A stretch of 64,000 nucleotides of DNA from Nocardioides sp. URHA0032 (GCF_000620645.1 NZ_JIAV01000019.1:163922-227921); one strand, 5' to 3'. Positions 36,094-45,281 are shown, numbered from the stretch's first letter. A program made the numbers and translations. Notes: generated from the sequence alone by a model not told the origin.

Positions 36094-36783
36094 TCAGGCG
36101 ACGACGACGACGGTCGTGCCGATCGGCGCGAAGGCCCACAGGGCCTTCGCGTCGGACTCCTGCTGACGGATGCACCCGTGAGACTGCGGCGTGCCGAGCT
36201 GGGCCCGCGTCTGCACCGGCTTCCCGTCGTCGATCGGGATGTCGTGGAAGCCGATCGCGGCACCGGTGTCGCCCTGGGTGAACCGCACGAACCAGCGCAT
36301 CGTGCCGGAGTCGTCGATCCCCCACGCCTGCTCGGACCTCGAGTACACCGAGTAGGTGCCGGGGTCGAGGTTGTCGGTCAGGCTGCCGGACACCAGGTAG
36401 GTGCGCTCGACGTGCTTCGCCCTGCTGACCAGCCATACGCGCTGCCGGCTCTGGCTGAACACGACCCGCTTCGCGGTGCCGGTCCCGGCCGGCAGCGCAA
36501 CGTCCAGGGTCGGGTCCGTGGAGCTGTCGGTGGGGCTGTCGATGCTGCTGTCCACGCTGGTCCGGGCACTGCTGGACGGGGTGGGGTCGACGCCGGGCTC
36601 GGGCGCGCCCGTTGTGTCGGCGACCGAGGCCGCCACGGCCGGCTGGCCGCCGTTGCCGCCCGTGGGAGCGGGGAGCACCCCGGTGCCGCCGAGCACCGCG
36701 ACCAGGGTGACCGCCAGCGACGACCCGAGGGCCGCCATCCGGCCGTAGCGGGGCCGCACCGGTGCGCCGCGGTGCCGGCTCAC
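36094..36783 (-). CDS. L,D-transpeptidase (YkuD)
   Basis: 229 residues from GTG 36783. An N-terminal membrane anchor (SSLAVTLVAVLGGTGVL) and a low-complexity Pro/Ser/Thr linker precede the YkuD domain. The catalytic signature is His180 in GFHDIP, and His202 and Cys204 in SHGCIR. Such enzymes form 3-3 cross-links in peptidoglycan or attach proteins outside the membrane. The start overlaps the ParA stop (GTGA, 36780-36783). It is convergent with the helicase. Confidence 0.85.
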   Translation of the reverse strand: MSRHRGAPVRPRYGRMAALGSSLAVTLVAVLGGTGVLPAPTGGNGGQPAVAASVADTTGAPEPGVDPTPSSSARTSVDSSIDSPTDSSTDPTLDVALPAGTGTAKRVVFSQSRQRVWLVSRAKHVERTYLVSGSLTDNLDPGTYSVYSRSEQAWGIDDSGTMRWFVRFTQGDTGAAIGFHDIPIDDGKPVQTRAQLGTPQSHGCIRQQESDAKALWAFAPIGTTVVVVA

Positions 36784-37565
36784 CGCTTCGACCTCGCGAC
36801 GAGGTTCTCGGCCACCTCGCGGTAGGCCTTGGCTCCCTTGCTGCTGCGGCTGGTCGAGAGGATCGAGCGGCCGGCTGCCGGCGCCTCGGCGAACTTGATG
36901 GTCTTCGGGATCGGCGGCTCGATCACCTCGAGGTCGTAGGTCTCCGAGATCGTCTCGAGCACGGTGCGCGCGTGGTTGGTCCGCCCGTCGTACAGCGTGG
37001 GCAGCACGCCCCACACCTCCAGGCCGCGGTTGGTGAACCGGCGTACGTCGTGGACGGTGTCGAGCAGCTGGCCGACGCCCCGGTGCGAGAGCGTCTCGCA
37101 CTGGAGCGGGATCAGCACCCCGTCGGCCGCCGTGAGCGCGGCGACGGTGAGGACGCCGAGCGACGGCGGGCAGTCGAGCAGCACCCAGTCGTACTCGACG
37201 TCGGCCTCCTCGAGCGCCTCGATCATCGACTTCAGCACGTGCTCGCGGCCGGTGCGGGTCAACAGCTCCGCCTCGGCGCGGGCCAGCTCGATCGTCGCCG
37301 GCACCAGGTCGACGCCGTCCTCGGTCTCGATCAGGACCTCGGTCGGGTCCAGCCCCTTGGTGAGCACGTGGTGGACCGAGAGCTCGAGGTCCTCGGGGTC
37401 GATGCCGAGGGAGAAGGTGAGGCACGCCTGCGGGTCGAGGTCGACCAGCAGCACCGACTGGCCGAGCTCGGCGAGCGCGGCACCCAGGGAGGCGACGGTC
37501 GTCGTCTTGGCGACCCCGCCCTTCTGGTTCGCGATCGCGAGCGTCGTGGTCACGCGGCCCATCAT
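36780..37565 (-). CDS. Orphan ParA-family ATPase
   Basis: 261 residues from ATG 37565 (ATG 37562 also possible). Deviant Walker A is NQKGGVAKTTTVASLGAAL, and Walker B YDWVLLDCPPSLGVLTVAAL. The later LIPLQCETLSHRGVGQLLDTV is typical of Soj/ParA. There is no ParB or parS-like site nearby; instead it overlaps the L,D-transpeptidase gene by GTGA. It may position a cell-wall or other cargo rather than the chromosome. It is divergent from the SDR gene with 48 bases between starts. Confidence 0.85.
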   Translation of the reverse strand: MMGRVTTTLAIANQKGGVAKTTTVASLGAALAELGQSVLLVDLDPQACLTFSLGIDPEDLELSVHHVLTKGLDPTEVLIETEDGVDLVPATIELARAEAELLTRTGREHVLKSMIEALEEADVEYDWVLLDCPPSLGVLTVAALTAADGVLIPLQCETLSHRGVGQLLDTVHDVRRFTNRGLEVWGVLPTLYDGRTNHARTVLETISETYDLEVIEPPIPKTIKFAEAPAAGRSILSTSRSSKGAKAYREVAENLVARSKR

Positions 37566-37613
37566 GCCCGACCACCCTGCCCGGATCGCGCAGCGACCTG
37601 TTTGACTTCGCTC

Positions 37614-38372
37614 ATGTCTGTCGCGCTCGTCACCGGCCCCACCGCGGGCATCGGCCGTTCCTTCGCCCACCAGCTCGCCGAGCAGGGTTACGACCTGGTC
37701 CTCGTCGCCCGCGACAAGGAGCGCCTCGAGGCCGAGGCGGCCGAGCTGCGGACGGCGTACGGCGTCGCGGTGGAGGTGCTCCCCGCCGACCTGGTCGACC
37801 GCGCCGAGCTCGCCACCGTCGCGGCGCGGCTGTCCGACCCGGCCCGGCCGGTCGACCTGCTGGTCAACAACGCCGGGTTCGGGTTGAAGAAGCGCTTCCT
37901 CGACAACACCGTCGACGAGGAGCAGGCGATGCTCGACGTGCTGGTGACCGCGGTGATGCGGCTCAGCCACGCCGCCCTGGGCGCGATGTCCGAGCGCGGC
38001 AGCGGCGGCATCATCAACGTCTCGAGCGTGGCGGCGTTCCTGCCGCGCGGCTCCTACTCGGCGGCCAAGGCCTACGTGAACAGCTTCTCGGAGTGGGCGT
38101 CGCGCGAGTACGCCCCACGTGGCGTGACCGTCACCTGTCTGTGCCCGGGCTTCACGAAGACCGAGTTCCACGAGCGCATGCAGGTCGGACGCGGCTCGGC
38201 GCCCGACTTCATGTGGCTGGACGCCGACGAGCTCGTCCGCACCGCGCTCAAGGACCATGCCAGGGGCAAGGTGTTCTCGATCCCGAGCCCCCAGTACAAG
38301 GTGATCTCGACCGCCGCCCGGCTCATCGCCGGCGGCGTGCTTCAGAGGTTCCAGGGCCTCGGGCGGAAGTGA
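37614..38372 (+). CDS. Short-chain dehydrogenase/reductase
   Basis: 252 residues from ATG 37614. The cofactor motif TGPTAGIGRSFA, the structural NNAGFG, and the catalytic Ser in INVSSVAAF with YSAAKAY (YxxxK) are all present. The final region (CPGFTKTEFHERM) follows classical SDRs. It is an NADP-type oxidoreductase of unknown substrate. It is convergent with the PHP gene, with three bases between the stops. Confidence 0.88.
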   Translation: MSVALVTGPTAGIGRSFAHQLAEQGYDLVLVARDKERLEAEAAELRTAYGVAVEVLPADLVDRAELATVAARLSDPARPVDLLVNNAGFGLKKRFLDNTVDEEQAMLDVLVTAVMRLSHAALGAMSERGSGGIINVSSVAAFLPRGSYSAAKAYVNSFSEWASREYAPRGVTVTCLCPGFTKTEFHERMQVGRGSAPDFMWLDADELVRTALKDHARGKVFSIPSPQYKVISTAARLIAGGVLQRFQGLGRK

Positions 38373-38375
38373 TGC

Positions 38376-39203
38376 TCACCTGAGGTCGAGCAACCGCGCG
38401 TACTCCTCCGGATCGGTGGTGTTGCAGCCGAGGTCGTGGTCGGCCTTGCCGGCGCCGTGGTAGTCGCTCGAGCCCGTGGCGACCAGGTCGAGGTTGCGGG
38501 CGATCGACCGCAGCCGGCCGCGGGCCCTCTCGTCATGGTCCTGGTGGTCGACCTCGATGCCGGCCAGGCCGAGGCCCCGGAGCTCGGCGAACGTCGCCTC
38601 GTCCGGACGCCCCAGGCCGCCGCGGCCCCACGGGTGCGCGACCACGGTGACGCCACCGGACTGCCGCACCAGGGCGAGCGCGGTCTCGAGCGGGACGGCG
38701 TAGCGGTCCACGTGCGCCGGCCTCCCCCAGCCCAGGTAGCGGTCGAAGGCGGCGGTCCGGTCGGGCACGACGCCCAACGTGACCAGCGCATCCGCCACGT
38801 GCGGGCGGCCGGACGCGACGGCGCCGTGCGAGGCGTGGCGTACGTCGTCCTCGGTGATCGCGATGCCGAGGGCGTTGAGCCGCTCGATCATGACCGGCAC
38901 CCGCGAGGCTCGGCCGCGCAGCACCTTGGCCAGCTCGGCGTCGAGCGGTGCGTAGCCGGGGTCGGGCCAGTAGGCCAGGAGGTGCACGCCGCGCCCGTGG
39001 TGGCGGGTGCTGATCTCCATCCCCGGGACCACCGTCAGGCCGGTCTCCTCGGCCGCCTTGGTCGCCTCGTCCCAGCCGTCCGACGTGTCGTGGTCGGTGA
39101 GGGCGATGACGTCGAGCCCGGCGTCGACGGCCGCCCGGACGAGGCCGGCAGGCGTGTCCGTCCCGTCGCTGGCGCGGGAGTGCGTGTGGAGGTCGATGCG
39201 CAC
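38376..39203 (-). CDS. PHP-domain phosphoesterase
   Basis: 275 residues. The PHP metal motifs are HTHSRASDGT at the N-terminus, LTDHDTSDGW, GMEISTRHHGRGVHLLAYW, VVAHPWGRGG and GSSDYHGAGK near the end. These form the trinuclear metal centre of 3',5'-nucleoside bisphosphatase/AMP phosphatase-type enzymes. Members commonly act on small nucleotides such as pAp; since pAp is the by-product of sulfotransferases, this could assist the sulfotransferases in this window, but the link is inference. Confidence 0.85.
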   Translation of the reverse strand: MRIDLHTHSRASDGTDTPAGLVRAAVDAGLDVIALTDHDTSDGWDEATKAAEETGLTVVPGMEISTRHHGRGVHLLAYWPDPGYAPLDAELAKVLRGRASRVPVMIERLNALGIAITEDDVRHASHGAVASGRPHVADALVTLGVVPDRTAAFDRYLGWGRPAHVDRYAVPLETALALVRQSGGVTVVAHPWGRGGLGRPDEATFAELRGLGLAGIEVDHQDHDERARGRLRSIARNLDLVATGSSDYHGAGKADHDLGCNTTDPEEYARLLDLR

Positions 39204-39222
39204 CGGTGCAGCCTAGTGACCG

Positions 39223-39837
39223 TCACCAGACCGGCCGCGGGCCCCCGAAGGGGATCTCCAGCAGCTGCGGGCCGAGACGGGAGACGTCGCGCAGGATCCA
39301 CTCGTCGCGGAGCAGCAGCAGCGCGGACGCCGGCCGCAGCACCAGCCACAGCCAGCGGCCGCCGGCCTCACCGGCCAGCACGGAGCGGTCGAACTCGCCG
39401 TCCGCGGTGCTCGTCGAGATGTCCCAGAGGCTGACCGGCTGGCTCCCGATCCGCACCCGCGCGGTCGGCGTCCGGTAGCTGATCTCGGCGCCGGGGTCGT
39501 CGTACCGGGTGCCGGCGCAGCGGCCGCCCAGGCCCGTCCCGGGCTCCTCGGCGATCACCATCACGTCGACGGGACCGTCCAGCTCGCTCGTCCCGGACGC
39601 GCACGTCAGCGTCGCCCGTGCCCGCTCGACGCCGTCGCCGACCGACGCGAAGTCCGTGACGCTCCACCCCGGGCCCATCGGCCAGGGCAGGTACGTCGGG
39701 AACTGCGGGGTCGCCGCGAGGTGCTCCGCGAACGCGTCGTACGACGGCTCCTCCGGGCGCCACAGCGGCGCCAGCCCCCCGTGGTTGGGGCACGGCACCG
39801 GTGCCGGGCACCGCACGCAGCTCGCCGCCAGCGACAT
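39223..39837 (-). CDS. DUF6758-like protein
   Basis: 204 residues. The N-terminus CVRCPAPVPCPNHGGLAPLWRPE has a Cys-rich knuckle resembling the start of the actinobacterial DUF6758 family, which is often found beside PHP and Mrp genes. The rest is a mixed fold with GPGWSVTDFASVGDG and ending LLEIPFGGPRPVW. Function unknown. A small zinc-ribbon frame starts divergently right at its 5' end. Confidence 0.6.
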   Translation of the reverse strand: MSLAASCVRCPAPVPCPNHGGLAPLWRPEEPSYDAFAEHLAATPQFPTYLPWPMGPGWSVTDFASVGDGVERARATLTCASGTSELDGPVDVMVIAEEPGTGLGGRCAGTRYDDPGAEISYRTPTARVRIGSQPVSLWDISTSTADGEFDRSVLAGEAGGRWLWLVLRPASALLLLRDEWILRDVSRLGPQLLEIPFGGPRPVW

Positions 39838-40057
39838 GGGCTTACGGTGCGGAACGACGGCCCCCCAGTCAAGGGGCGACTACCGTGGTGGCGTTGATCG
39901 ATGTCCTCGCTGCGGGCACTCGGCCAAGGTCGCCGGGCGGTCCTGGCTCGACCGGCTGTGGGGCCTGCGCACCCAGTGCCCGGAGCCGCGGACGGGCACC
40001 GGCTCGCTGGCGAGGAACTGCGGCTGCACCCACCCGTGGCACGTCGCCGGGACCTGA
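39836..40057 (+). CDS. Possible small zinc-ribbon protein
   Basis: A 73-residue frame from ATG 39836 (the true start may be further in). The convincing part is the C-terminal half: VDRCPRCGHSAKVAGRSWLDRLWG, then LRTQCPEP, then NCGCTHPWHVAG, with two CxxC-like pairs suitable for a zinc ribbon. There is no strong ribosome site, and the first residues are antisense to the start of the DUF6758 gene. It could be a real small protein or a fortuitous frame. Confidence 0.35.
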   Translation: MGLRCGTTAPQSRGDYRGGVDRCPRCGHSAKVAGRSWLDRLWGLRTQCPEPRTGTGSLARNCGCTHPWHVAGT

Positions 40058-40060
40058 GTC

Positions 40061-40522
40061 CTACGGCAGCGCGGCCCGCACGGCCACGGCGATCTCGTCG
40101 CGCGCGCCCTCGCTGATCCGCTCCGAGGCACCCGCCCCCAGGTAGGTGAACACCCGCGGCCCGCGCGCGCTCTCCGGCTGGTCCGGCATCCGTGGCACCA
40201 GGTGCAGGTGCAGGTGCGAGAACCCTTCCGCCTCCGAGAACTGCATGAGGTACGTCTTCACGCAGCCCGTCACGCTCTCGAGCGCGACGCTCAGGCGCCG
40301 TACCAGCCCACCGAGCTCGTCCGCCTCCTCGGCGGTCAGGTCGGCGAACGACGCGACGTGCCGGGTCGGCAGCACCACCAGCCATCCCGCGAGGCTGCTG
40401 TCGAACGCGTGCGCCACGCGCCAGTGCGCGGTGTGCAGCACGTCCTCGCGCGGCGGCAGGCCGGGCAGCTGTGCCTGCTGGTCGCACGGGAAGCAGCCGG
40501 GGACGAGGTCCTGGTCGGTCAC
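40061..40522 (-). CDS. HIT family hydrolase
   Basis: 153 residues from GTG 40522. The HIT triad is FSHLHLHLVPR (residues 101-111), and the fold core LAGWLVVLPTRHVASFADLTAEEADELGGLVRRLS precedes it. HIT enzymes hydrolyse or transfer nucleoside phosphates. An N-terminal CFPCD pair may bind zinc. Its start is 66 bases from the stop of the histidine phosphatase gene. Confidence 0.88.
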   Translation of the reverse strand: MTDQDLVPGCFPCDQQAQLPGLPPREDVLHTAHWRVAHAFDSSLAGWLVVLPTRHVASFADLTAEEADELGGLVRRLSVALESVTGCVKTYLMQFSEAEGFSHLHLHLVPRMPDQPESARGPRVFTYLGAGASERISEGARDEIAVAVRAALP

Positions 40523-40588
40523 CCGCGGGACCCTAGCCGTGCGCTCCTCCCTCCGCGGCGACGGGCAGGCACTCCGGGGCGCCGGACC

Positions 40589-41155
40589 TCAGCTGTTCCA
40601 GCACAGCACCACCGGCGCCTCGTGCTCCCAGCCGAGGACCGAGACGGTGGCGGTGTCGAGGCGGAGGTGCTGTCCGAAGGCGACGGGCTGGCGCAGCCAG
40701 CGGGCGGCGAGCGCGCGCAACGCATGGCCGTGGCCGAAGACCAGGGTGGGGCCGTCGGCCGCCAGGGCGCGGGACACGACCCGGTCGAGTCGGGTCGAGA
40801 CGTCGGCGGCGGTCTCGCCGCCGGGGACCGGGTCGGTCCAGACCGTCCAGCCGGGGGCCTGCGAGCGGATGTCGGCGGTGGTCACGCCCTCGTAGTCGCC
40901 GTAGTCCCACTCGACCAGGTCGTCGTCGATCTCGGCGGACGGGAACCCGGCCAGCGCGGCGGTACGCCGGGCACGCTCGCGCGGGCTCGTCAGCACCTGT
41001 TCGAACGAGACCGACGCCAGGCGGGGCACCAGGGACCGCGCGACCTCCTCGCCCTCGGGCAGGAGCGGCAGGTCGGTCGTCGACGTGTGCCGACCCTGCG
41101 CGCTCCACTCGGTCTGTCCGTGCCGCACCAGCCAGAGCTCGTTCACGAGCCCCAT
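40589..41155 (-). CDS. Histidine phosphatase family protein
   Basis: 188 residues from ATG 41155 (GTG 41146 also possible). The catalytic LVRHGQTEW is at residues 9-17, with EWDYGDYEG, and the second His in FGHGHALRALAARWL. The order fits broad-specificity phosphatases of the phosphoglycerate-mutase-like superfamily. It lies seven bases downstream of the stop of the channel gene and may share its transcript. Confidence 0.88.
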   Translation of the reverse strand: MGLVNELWLVRHGQTEWSAQGRHTSTTDLPLLPEGEEVARSLVPRLASVSFEQVLTSPRERARRTAALAGFPSAEIDDDLVEWDYGDYEGVTTADIRSQAPGWTVWTDPVPGGETAADVSTRLDRVVSRALAADGPTLVFGHGHALRALAARWLRQPVAFGQHLRLDTATVSVLGWEHEAPVVLCWNS

Positions 41156-41162
41156 TGAACAG

Positions 41163-43127
41163 TCAGTCGTCGGCGAGCACGACCACCCGGTCGCCGGCGA
41201 GGACACGGAAGGTCTCCGACTTCGCCGGGTTCACCCGGACCCCGAACGACGCGTCGCCGTCGGCGAGGGCCTCCGACTTGTAGCCGATCGCCGTCTCGTT
41301 GCGCCGGGCGGCGCCGGCGATGATCGTCGCGTAGGAGACCTCGGCGCCCGGCGCGACGTACCACTCGGCCGGGCGCAGGTAGATCTCGCTGCCCTCGTCA
41401 CCGAGCAGCTGGTCGAACACCGCCTCCAGTCGGTGGTCCTCGGACAGCTGGGTGACCAGCAGGCTGACGATCTCGCCGCTGACGACGACGTCGTCGACGT
41501 GCGCGACCTGGGCGAGCACCCGGTTCCGGTCGTCGAGCATCTCGCTGACCACCGGGGTCGCGGCGTCGTCGTACCGTCCCAGGATGTCGCGGACGTGCAG
41601 GAGCGTGACCAGCGTGCGCGCGTCGGCCGCCTGCGGCTCGAGGTGGTCGGAGTAGCAGAGCACCAGCACCTGGTCGAGGTCCGGCCGGACGTACTGCTCG
41701 AGGGTGCCCCGGTCCGTCGTGGGGCCGGGCACGACCGTCACCAGGAGGTTCTTCAGGCGCGGGACGTCGCGCACGTCGAACGACGTGAGCACGGTCAGCG
41801 TCGATCCCACCGGCGCGTAGTGGTCGAGCTCGCGCAGCACGATCGGGGCGCGCTCGTTCCAGCCGATCAGCAGCGCCTGCGTCGGGTGGTCGTCCTGGCC
41901 GCTGCCGGTGCCCAGCCGACCGAGGTCGGGCCGCGACGTCGAGTCCGGGTCGCCCCTGAGCACGGAGTCGTCCTCGGCGACCACGATGAGCGTGTGTCCG
42001 GCGATCACGGTCTCCGGTGGCGGGTTCAGCTTCGGTACGCCGTCCGCGATGACGCCGATCACCGTCGCCTCCTCGAAGGCGAGCTGGACCTCGGCGTACG
42101 TCGAGCCGTCGAGGCTGTGCTCGTCCAGGAAGTAGATCTCGTCTCCGCCGTAGTCGAACAGCTCGGTGTAGACGGCCGCGGCTCCGGACTGGCGCGAGGT
42201 CTGCACGACCAGCTTCGCCACGGTCTCCCGGATGTCGACCAGCACCGTACGCTCGGCGCCGACCAGCCGGGCGGCCTCGAGGTTCGAGGGGTTGCGGATC
42301 TCGGCGACGATCCGTGGCCCGTCCGGTCCCGCGTGGGTGAGCGCCAGCAGGGTCTTGATGACCTCGCTGTCCGGGTCCTCGGAGTCCTCCGGCGCGAGCA
42401 GGATCACGGACCGCGCGGTGACGTGGCTGCTGAGCCGCAGGTCGTCGATGTCCATCGGCGAGCCGTTGCGGCAGACGACCCGCGTGCCACGGAGGTCGGC
42501 GACCTTCGCCCGGAGCTCGTCCTCCATCTCGACCTTGTCCCGGTCGGCGAGGATCACGATCACCGGCTTCCGGCGGCTCTCGTTGGCGATGGTGAGCTCG
42601 CGGACGATCGTGAAGATCGAGTCCGACCAGCCCAGGATCACCGTGTGGTCCTTCTCGAGCACGATCGAGCGGCCGCGGCGCAGGTCGGCGAGCTTGGTGT
42701 CGATGCCGGCGGCGATCACGCCGATCAGGGCGCTCACGATGAACAGCCCGGCGATGGTGAGCAGCAGCATCGTGAGCAGGAACCGCCACGGGCTGTCCGC
42801 GTCGCCCGCCACCGTGCCCGGGTCGAGAGCGTGGAAGAGGGTCTGCACCATCTCGCGGAAGAAGCCGTCGCTGCCGCCCCGGCGCAGCCGCAGGGCGGTG
42901 ACGACAACGGTGAACAGCAGGATCAGCACGAGAGTGGCCACCGAGAGCCACGCGATCAGCGCCGGCGTGCCTCGCGACATGCTGTTGTCGAAGCGGTAGC
43001 GCATCCGGTCGCCGAGGCTGGACCTCGGCTCCCTCACCGGACGCGCGCCGGCCGGGGCCGCGGCGCCCTTCGGCTGGGCCATCGCCTTCGCCGTCCGCTG
43101 CCGCAGCTGCTGGCCGGTCCGTGCCAT
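41163..43127 (-). CDS. CASTOR/POLLUX-like ion channel protein
   Basis: 654 residues from ATG 43127, with GGGGAG upstream. Two membrane helices (residues 55-80 and 114-140) flank a short pore-helix-like segment (91-103). Two cytosolic RCK-like regions follow: the first from HTVILGWSDSIFTIVREL and the second from ALLIGWNERAPIVLREL. This is the layout of the plant CASTOR/POLLUX channels and their bacterial relatives, ion channels gated by cytosolic ligand binding. It is divergent from the MFS gene with an 85-base spacer. Confidence 0.85.
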   Translation of the reverse strand: MARTGQQLRQRTAKAMAQPKGAAAPAGARPVREPRSSLGDRMRYRFDNSMSRGTPALIAWLSVATLVLILLFTVVVTALRLRRGGSDGFFREMVQTLFHALDPGTVAGDADSPWRFLLTMLLLTIAGLFIVSALIGVIAAGIDTKLADLRRGRSIVLEKDHTVILGWSDSIFTIVRELTIANESRRKPVIVILADRDKVEMEDELRAKVADLRGTRVVCRNGSPMDIDDLRLSSHVTARSVILLAPEDSEDPDSEVIKTLLALTHAGPDGPRIVAEIRNPSNLEAARLVGAERTVLVDIRETVAKLVVQTSRQSGAAAVYTELFDYGGDEIYFLDEHSLDGSTYAEVQLAFEEATVIGVIADGVPKLNPPPETVIAGHTLIVVAEDDSVLRGDPDSTSRPDLGRLGTGSGQDDHPTQALLIGWNERAPIVLRELDHYAPVGSTLTVLTSFDVRDVPRLKNLLVTVVPGPTTDRGTLEQYVRPDLDQVLVLCYSDHLEPQAADARTLVTLLHVRDILGRYDDAATPVVSEMLDDRNRVLAQVAHVDDVVVSGEIVSLLVTQLSEDHRLEAVFDQLLGDEGSEIYLRPAEWYVAPGAEVSYATIIAGAARRNETAIGYKSEALADGDASFGVRVNPAKSETFRVLAGDRVVVLADD

Positions 43128-43212
43128 CTCGTCTCCCCATCGGCTGAGTGCTCGGGAGATCGTCGCGCACCGGCGCGGGGCTGACACCGCTTTTGCGGCA
43201 ACCCGTGCCACG

Positions 43213-44400
43213 ATGCCGCCCATGGACATCACCCGGGCCCGCGTGGCCGTGGCCGCCGGCTTCCTCTCGCAGGGCCTGATCCTGCTGAGCCTGACCACGC
43301 GGCTACCGGACTTCCAGGACAAGTGGGGGCTCTCCGACGTCACGCTGTCGGTGCTGCTGCTGATGATGATCCTGCTGGCCGGCGGCGGCTCGGTGACCGC
43401 GGAGGCGCTCGCGAAGCGCAAGGACAGCGCGCTGCTGCTGCGGGTCGGCCTGGTGACGGTCGCGATCGGCGTCCCCGTCCTCTGCACCGCCCAGGCTTCG
43501 GCGTTCTTCGTGGCCGGCCTCGCGGTCTACGGCTTCGGCCTGGGCATGGTCGACGCCTGCACCAACATGCAGGCGGTCGCGCTCGAGCACCGCTACAACC
43601 GGCCGATCCTGCCGTCCTTCCACGGTGCGTGGACGCTCGGCGGCGTGATCGGCGCCGCCGTCACCCTCGCCACCGCCGACCTGCCGCTCGAGGCGAGCGC
43701 CGCGCTCGCGGTCATGCCGCTGGTCGTCGCGTTCGGCCGGTTCCTCCCCCGGGACCACGGCCCCACCGAGCTCGCCACCCGGGTCGCCGTGCCGTGGCGC
43801 CCGATCCTGCTGGTGGGCACGGCGATGGTGCTCTTCTACATGGTCGACACGGCCGTGCAGACGTGGGGACCGCTGTTCGTGGACCACACCTTCACGACCC
43901 CTGAGCGGTACGTCGCCCTTCCGGCGCTCTGCTACCTGCTGGCCAGCGGCGCGGTGCGACTGGCAGGCGACCGGCTGGTGGCCCGGTTCGGTCCGGTGCC
44001 GGTGCTGCGGGTCGGGGCGGTCATCGGTGCGGCCGCGCTGGCGGTCGTGGTGTTCTCCCCCACCTGGCAGGTCGCGGTCCTCGGCTTCGCGATCCTCGGC
44101 GCCGGCGTCGCGGTCGTCGCGCCGCTCAGCTTCTCGGCCGCGGCGAAGATCGCCGGCGGCGAGGGCTTCGAGCCGGCGGTCCGGCAGGCCCGCGTGGACG
44201 CCGTGATCGCACGCTTCAACCAGTTCAACTACCTCGGCGCCATCCTCGGGTCGGTGATGACCGGCCTGGTCGGCAAGGACTCGCTGCGGATCGGCTTCGC
44301 GGTGCCGATGGTGCTCGTGCTCGGCATCGTCCCGCTGGCGCCTGCCTTCGTGCCGCGCATCGTCGCCGCGGTCGGTGCACCCCGGCCATCGGCTTCCTGA
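43213..44400 (+). CDS. MFS transporter
   Basis: 395 residues with about twelve hydrophobic segments (for example AVAAGFLSQGLILLSLTT, VTLSVLLLMMILLAGGG, FFVAGLAVYGFGLGMVDA, LLVGTAMVLFYMVDTAVQTWGPL and VAVLGFAILGAGVAVVAPL). The pattern is that of the major facilitator superfamily. The substrate cannot be inferred. ATG 43213 or the in-frame ATG 43222 could be the start. It is convergent with the MaoC gene. Confidence 0.85.
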   Translation: MPPMDITRARVAVAAGFLSQGLILLSLTTRLPDFQDKWGLSDVTLSVLLLMMILLAGGGSVTAEALAKRKDSALLLRVGLVTVAIGVPVLCTAQASAFFVAGLAVYGFGLGMVDACTNMQAVALEHRYNRPILPSFHGAWTLGGVIGAAVTLATADLPLEASAALAVMPLVVAFGRFLPRDHGPTELATRVAVPWRPILLVGTAMVLFYMVDTAVQTWGPLFVDHTFTTPERYVALPALCYLLASGAVRLAGDRLVARFGPVPVLRVGAVIGAAALAVVVFSPTWQVAVLGFAILGAGVAVVAPLSFSAAAKIAGGEGFEPAVRQARVDAVIARFNQFNYLGAILGSVMTGLVGKDSLRIGFAVPMVLVLGIVPLAPAFVPRIVAAVGAPRPSAS

Positions 44401-44458
44401 GCGCGAGCAGCAGGGAACCCGCTCATCCGGCGCGGGGCGCCTCGACCACCGACGCGCG

Positions 44459-44992
44459 CTACTCCGCCGCCGGCCCCGGCCAGAACTTGTCGGGCTGCGG
44501 CACCGGGCGGCCGGGCTGCTCGCCGCCACGGGCCTCGAGGTAGCTCTGCTTCGGCACCATCACCTTGCGGCGGAAGATGCAGACGACCTTGCCGTCCTGG
44601 TTGTAGCCGATGGTCTCGACGTGGACGACGCCGCGGTCGTCCTTGGAGGTGCTCTCCCACTTGTCGAGCACGGTGGTCTCGCCGTACAGCGTGTCGCCGT
44701 GGAACGTCGGGGCGACGTGCCGCAGCGACTCGATCTCGAGGTTGGCGATCGCCTTGCCCGAGATGTCCGGGACGCTCATGCCGAGCAGGATCGAGTAGAC
44801 GTAGTTGCCGACCACCACGTTCCTCCCGAACTGCGTGGTCTCCTCGGCGTAGTGGGTGTCGAGGTGCAGCGGGTGGTGGTTCATGGTGAGCAGGCAGAAC
44901 AGGTGGTCGTCGTACTCGGTCACCGTCTTGCCGGGCCAGTGCCGGTAGGTCGCGCCGACCTCGAACTCCTCGTAGCTGCGTCCGAACTGCAT
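44459..44992 (-). CDS. MaoC-like dehydratase
   Basis: 177 residues of the hot-dog fold. The MaoC signature appears as VTEYDDHLFCLLTMNHHPLHLDTHYAEET, containing the active Asp/His, and GNYVYSILLGMSVPDISGKAIANLEIESLRHVAPTFHGDTL. These proteins hydrate enoyl-CoA (crotonyl- or mesaconyl-CoA type). The gene is a few hundred bases from secreted-protein genes and is probably a housekeeping acyl-CoA enzyme, perhaps working with the acyl-CoA dehydrogenase at 46.4 kb. Confidence 0.85.
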   Translation of the reverse strand: MQFGRSYEEFEVGATYRHWPGKTVTEYDDHLFCLLTMNHHPLHLDTHYAEETTQFGRNVVVGNYVYSILLGMSVPDISGKAIANLEIESLRHVAPTFHGDTLYGETTVLDKWESTSKDDRGVVHVETIGYNQDGKVVCIFRRKVMVPKQSYLEARGGEQPGRPVPQPDKFWPGPAAE

Positions 44993-45054
44993 GCGCCCAC
45001 TCTGCCCGGCCGGCCCATGGGGCGCACCAGCCGGACGCGTGGGCTATCCCACAG

Positions 45055-45240
45055 TCAGCTGCCGCCGCCGCCCGCCTTGCGCCGGTGCATCTTCGGCCCC
45101 GCTCCCCCGGTCACCTCGGAGCCGTGCGCCTTCTCGCGCACCGGGCCGTCCTGGTGGACGCCCTTCTCCTTCTGGTTCTTCCGATCCAGCGCCTCGCGCA
45201 TCTTGGCCTTCAGGTCGTCGTTCTGCTGCGAGTCGGTCAT
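45055..45240 (-). CDS. DUF5302 small protein
   Basis: 61 residues. DLKAKMREALDRKNQKEKGVHQDGPVREKAHGSEV, then KMHRRKAGGGG, is the full DUF5302 family, highly charged and probably disordered, found widely in actinobacteria. No function is known. Confidence 0.85.
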   Translation of the reverse strand: MTDSQQNDDLKAKMREALDRKNQKEKGVHQDGPVREKAHGSEVTGGAGPKMHRRKAGGGGS

Positions 45241-45281
45241 GGCCTCACCATCGCACGCGGCGCCGTCCGGACGCTACGGCC

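Noticed and set aside
36089..36102. GTCGC-TCAG-GCGAC hairpin as terminator between the helicase and the L,D-transpeptidase
   Set aside because: Only five base pairs and overlapping the coding end; too weak to call.
32847..36263. Minus-strand open frame of about 1,138 codons
   Set aside because: Runs antisense to the TetR, DUF3107 and helicase genes; only composition supports it.
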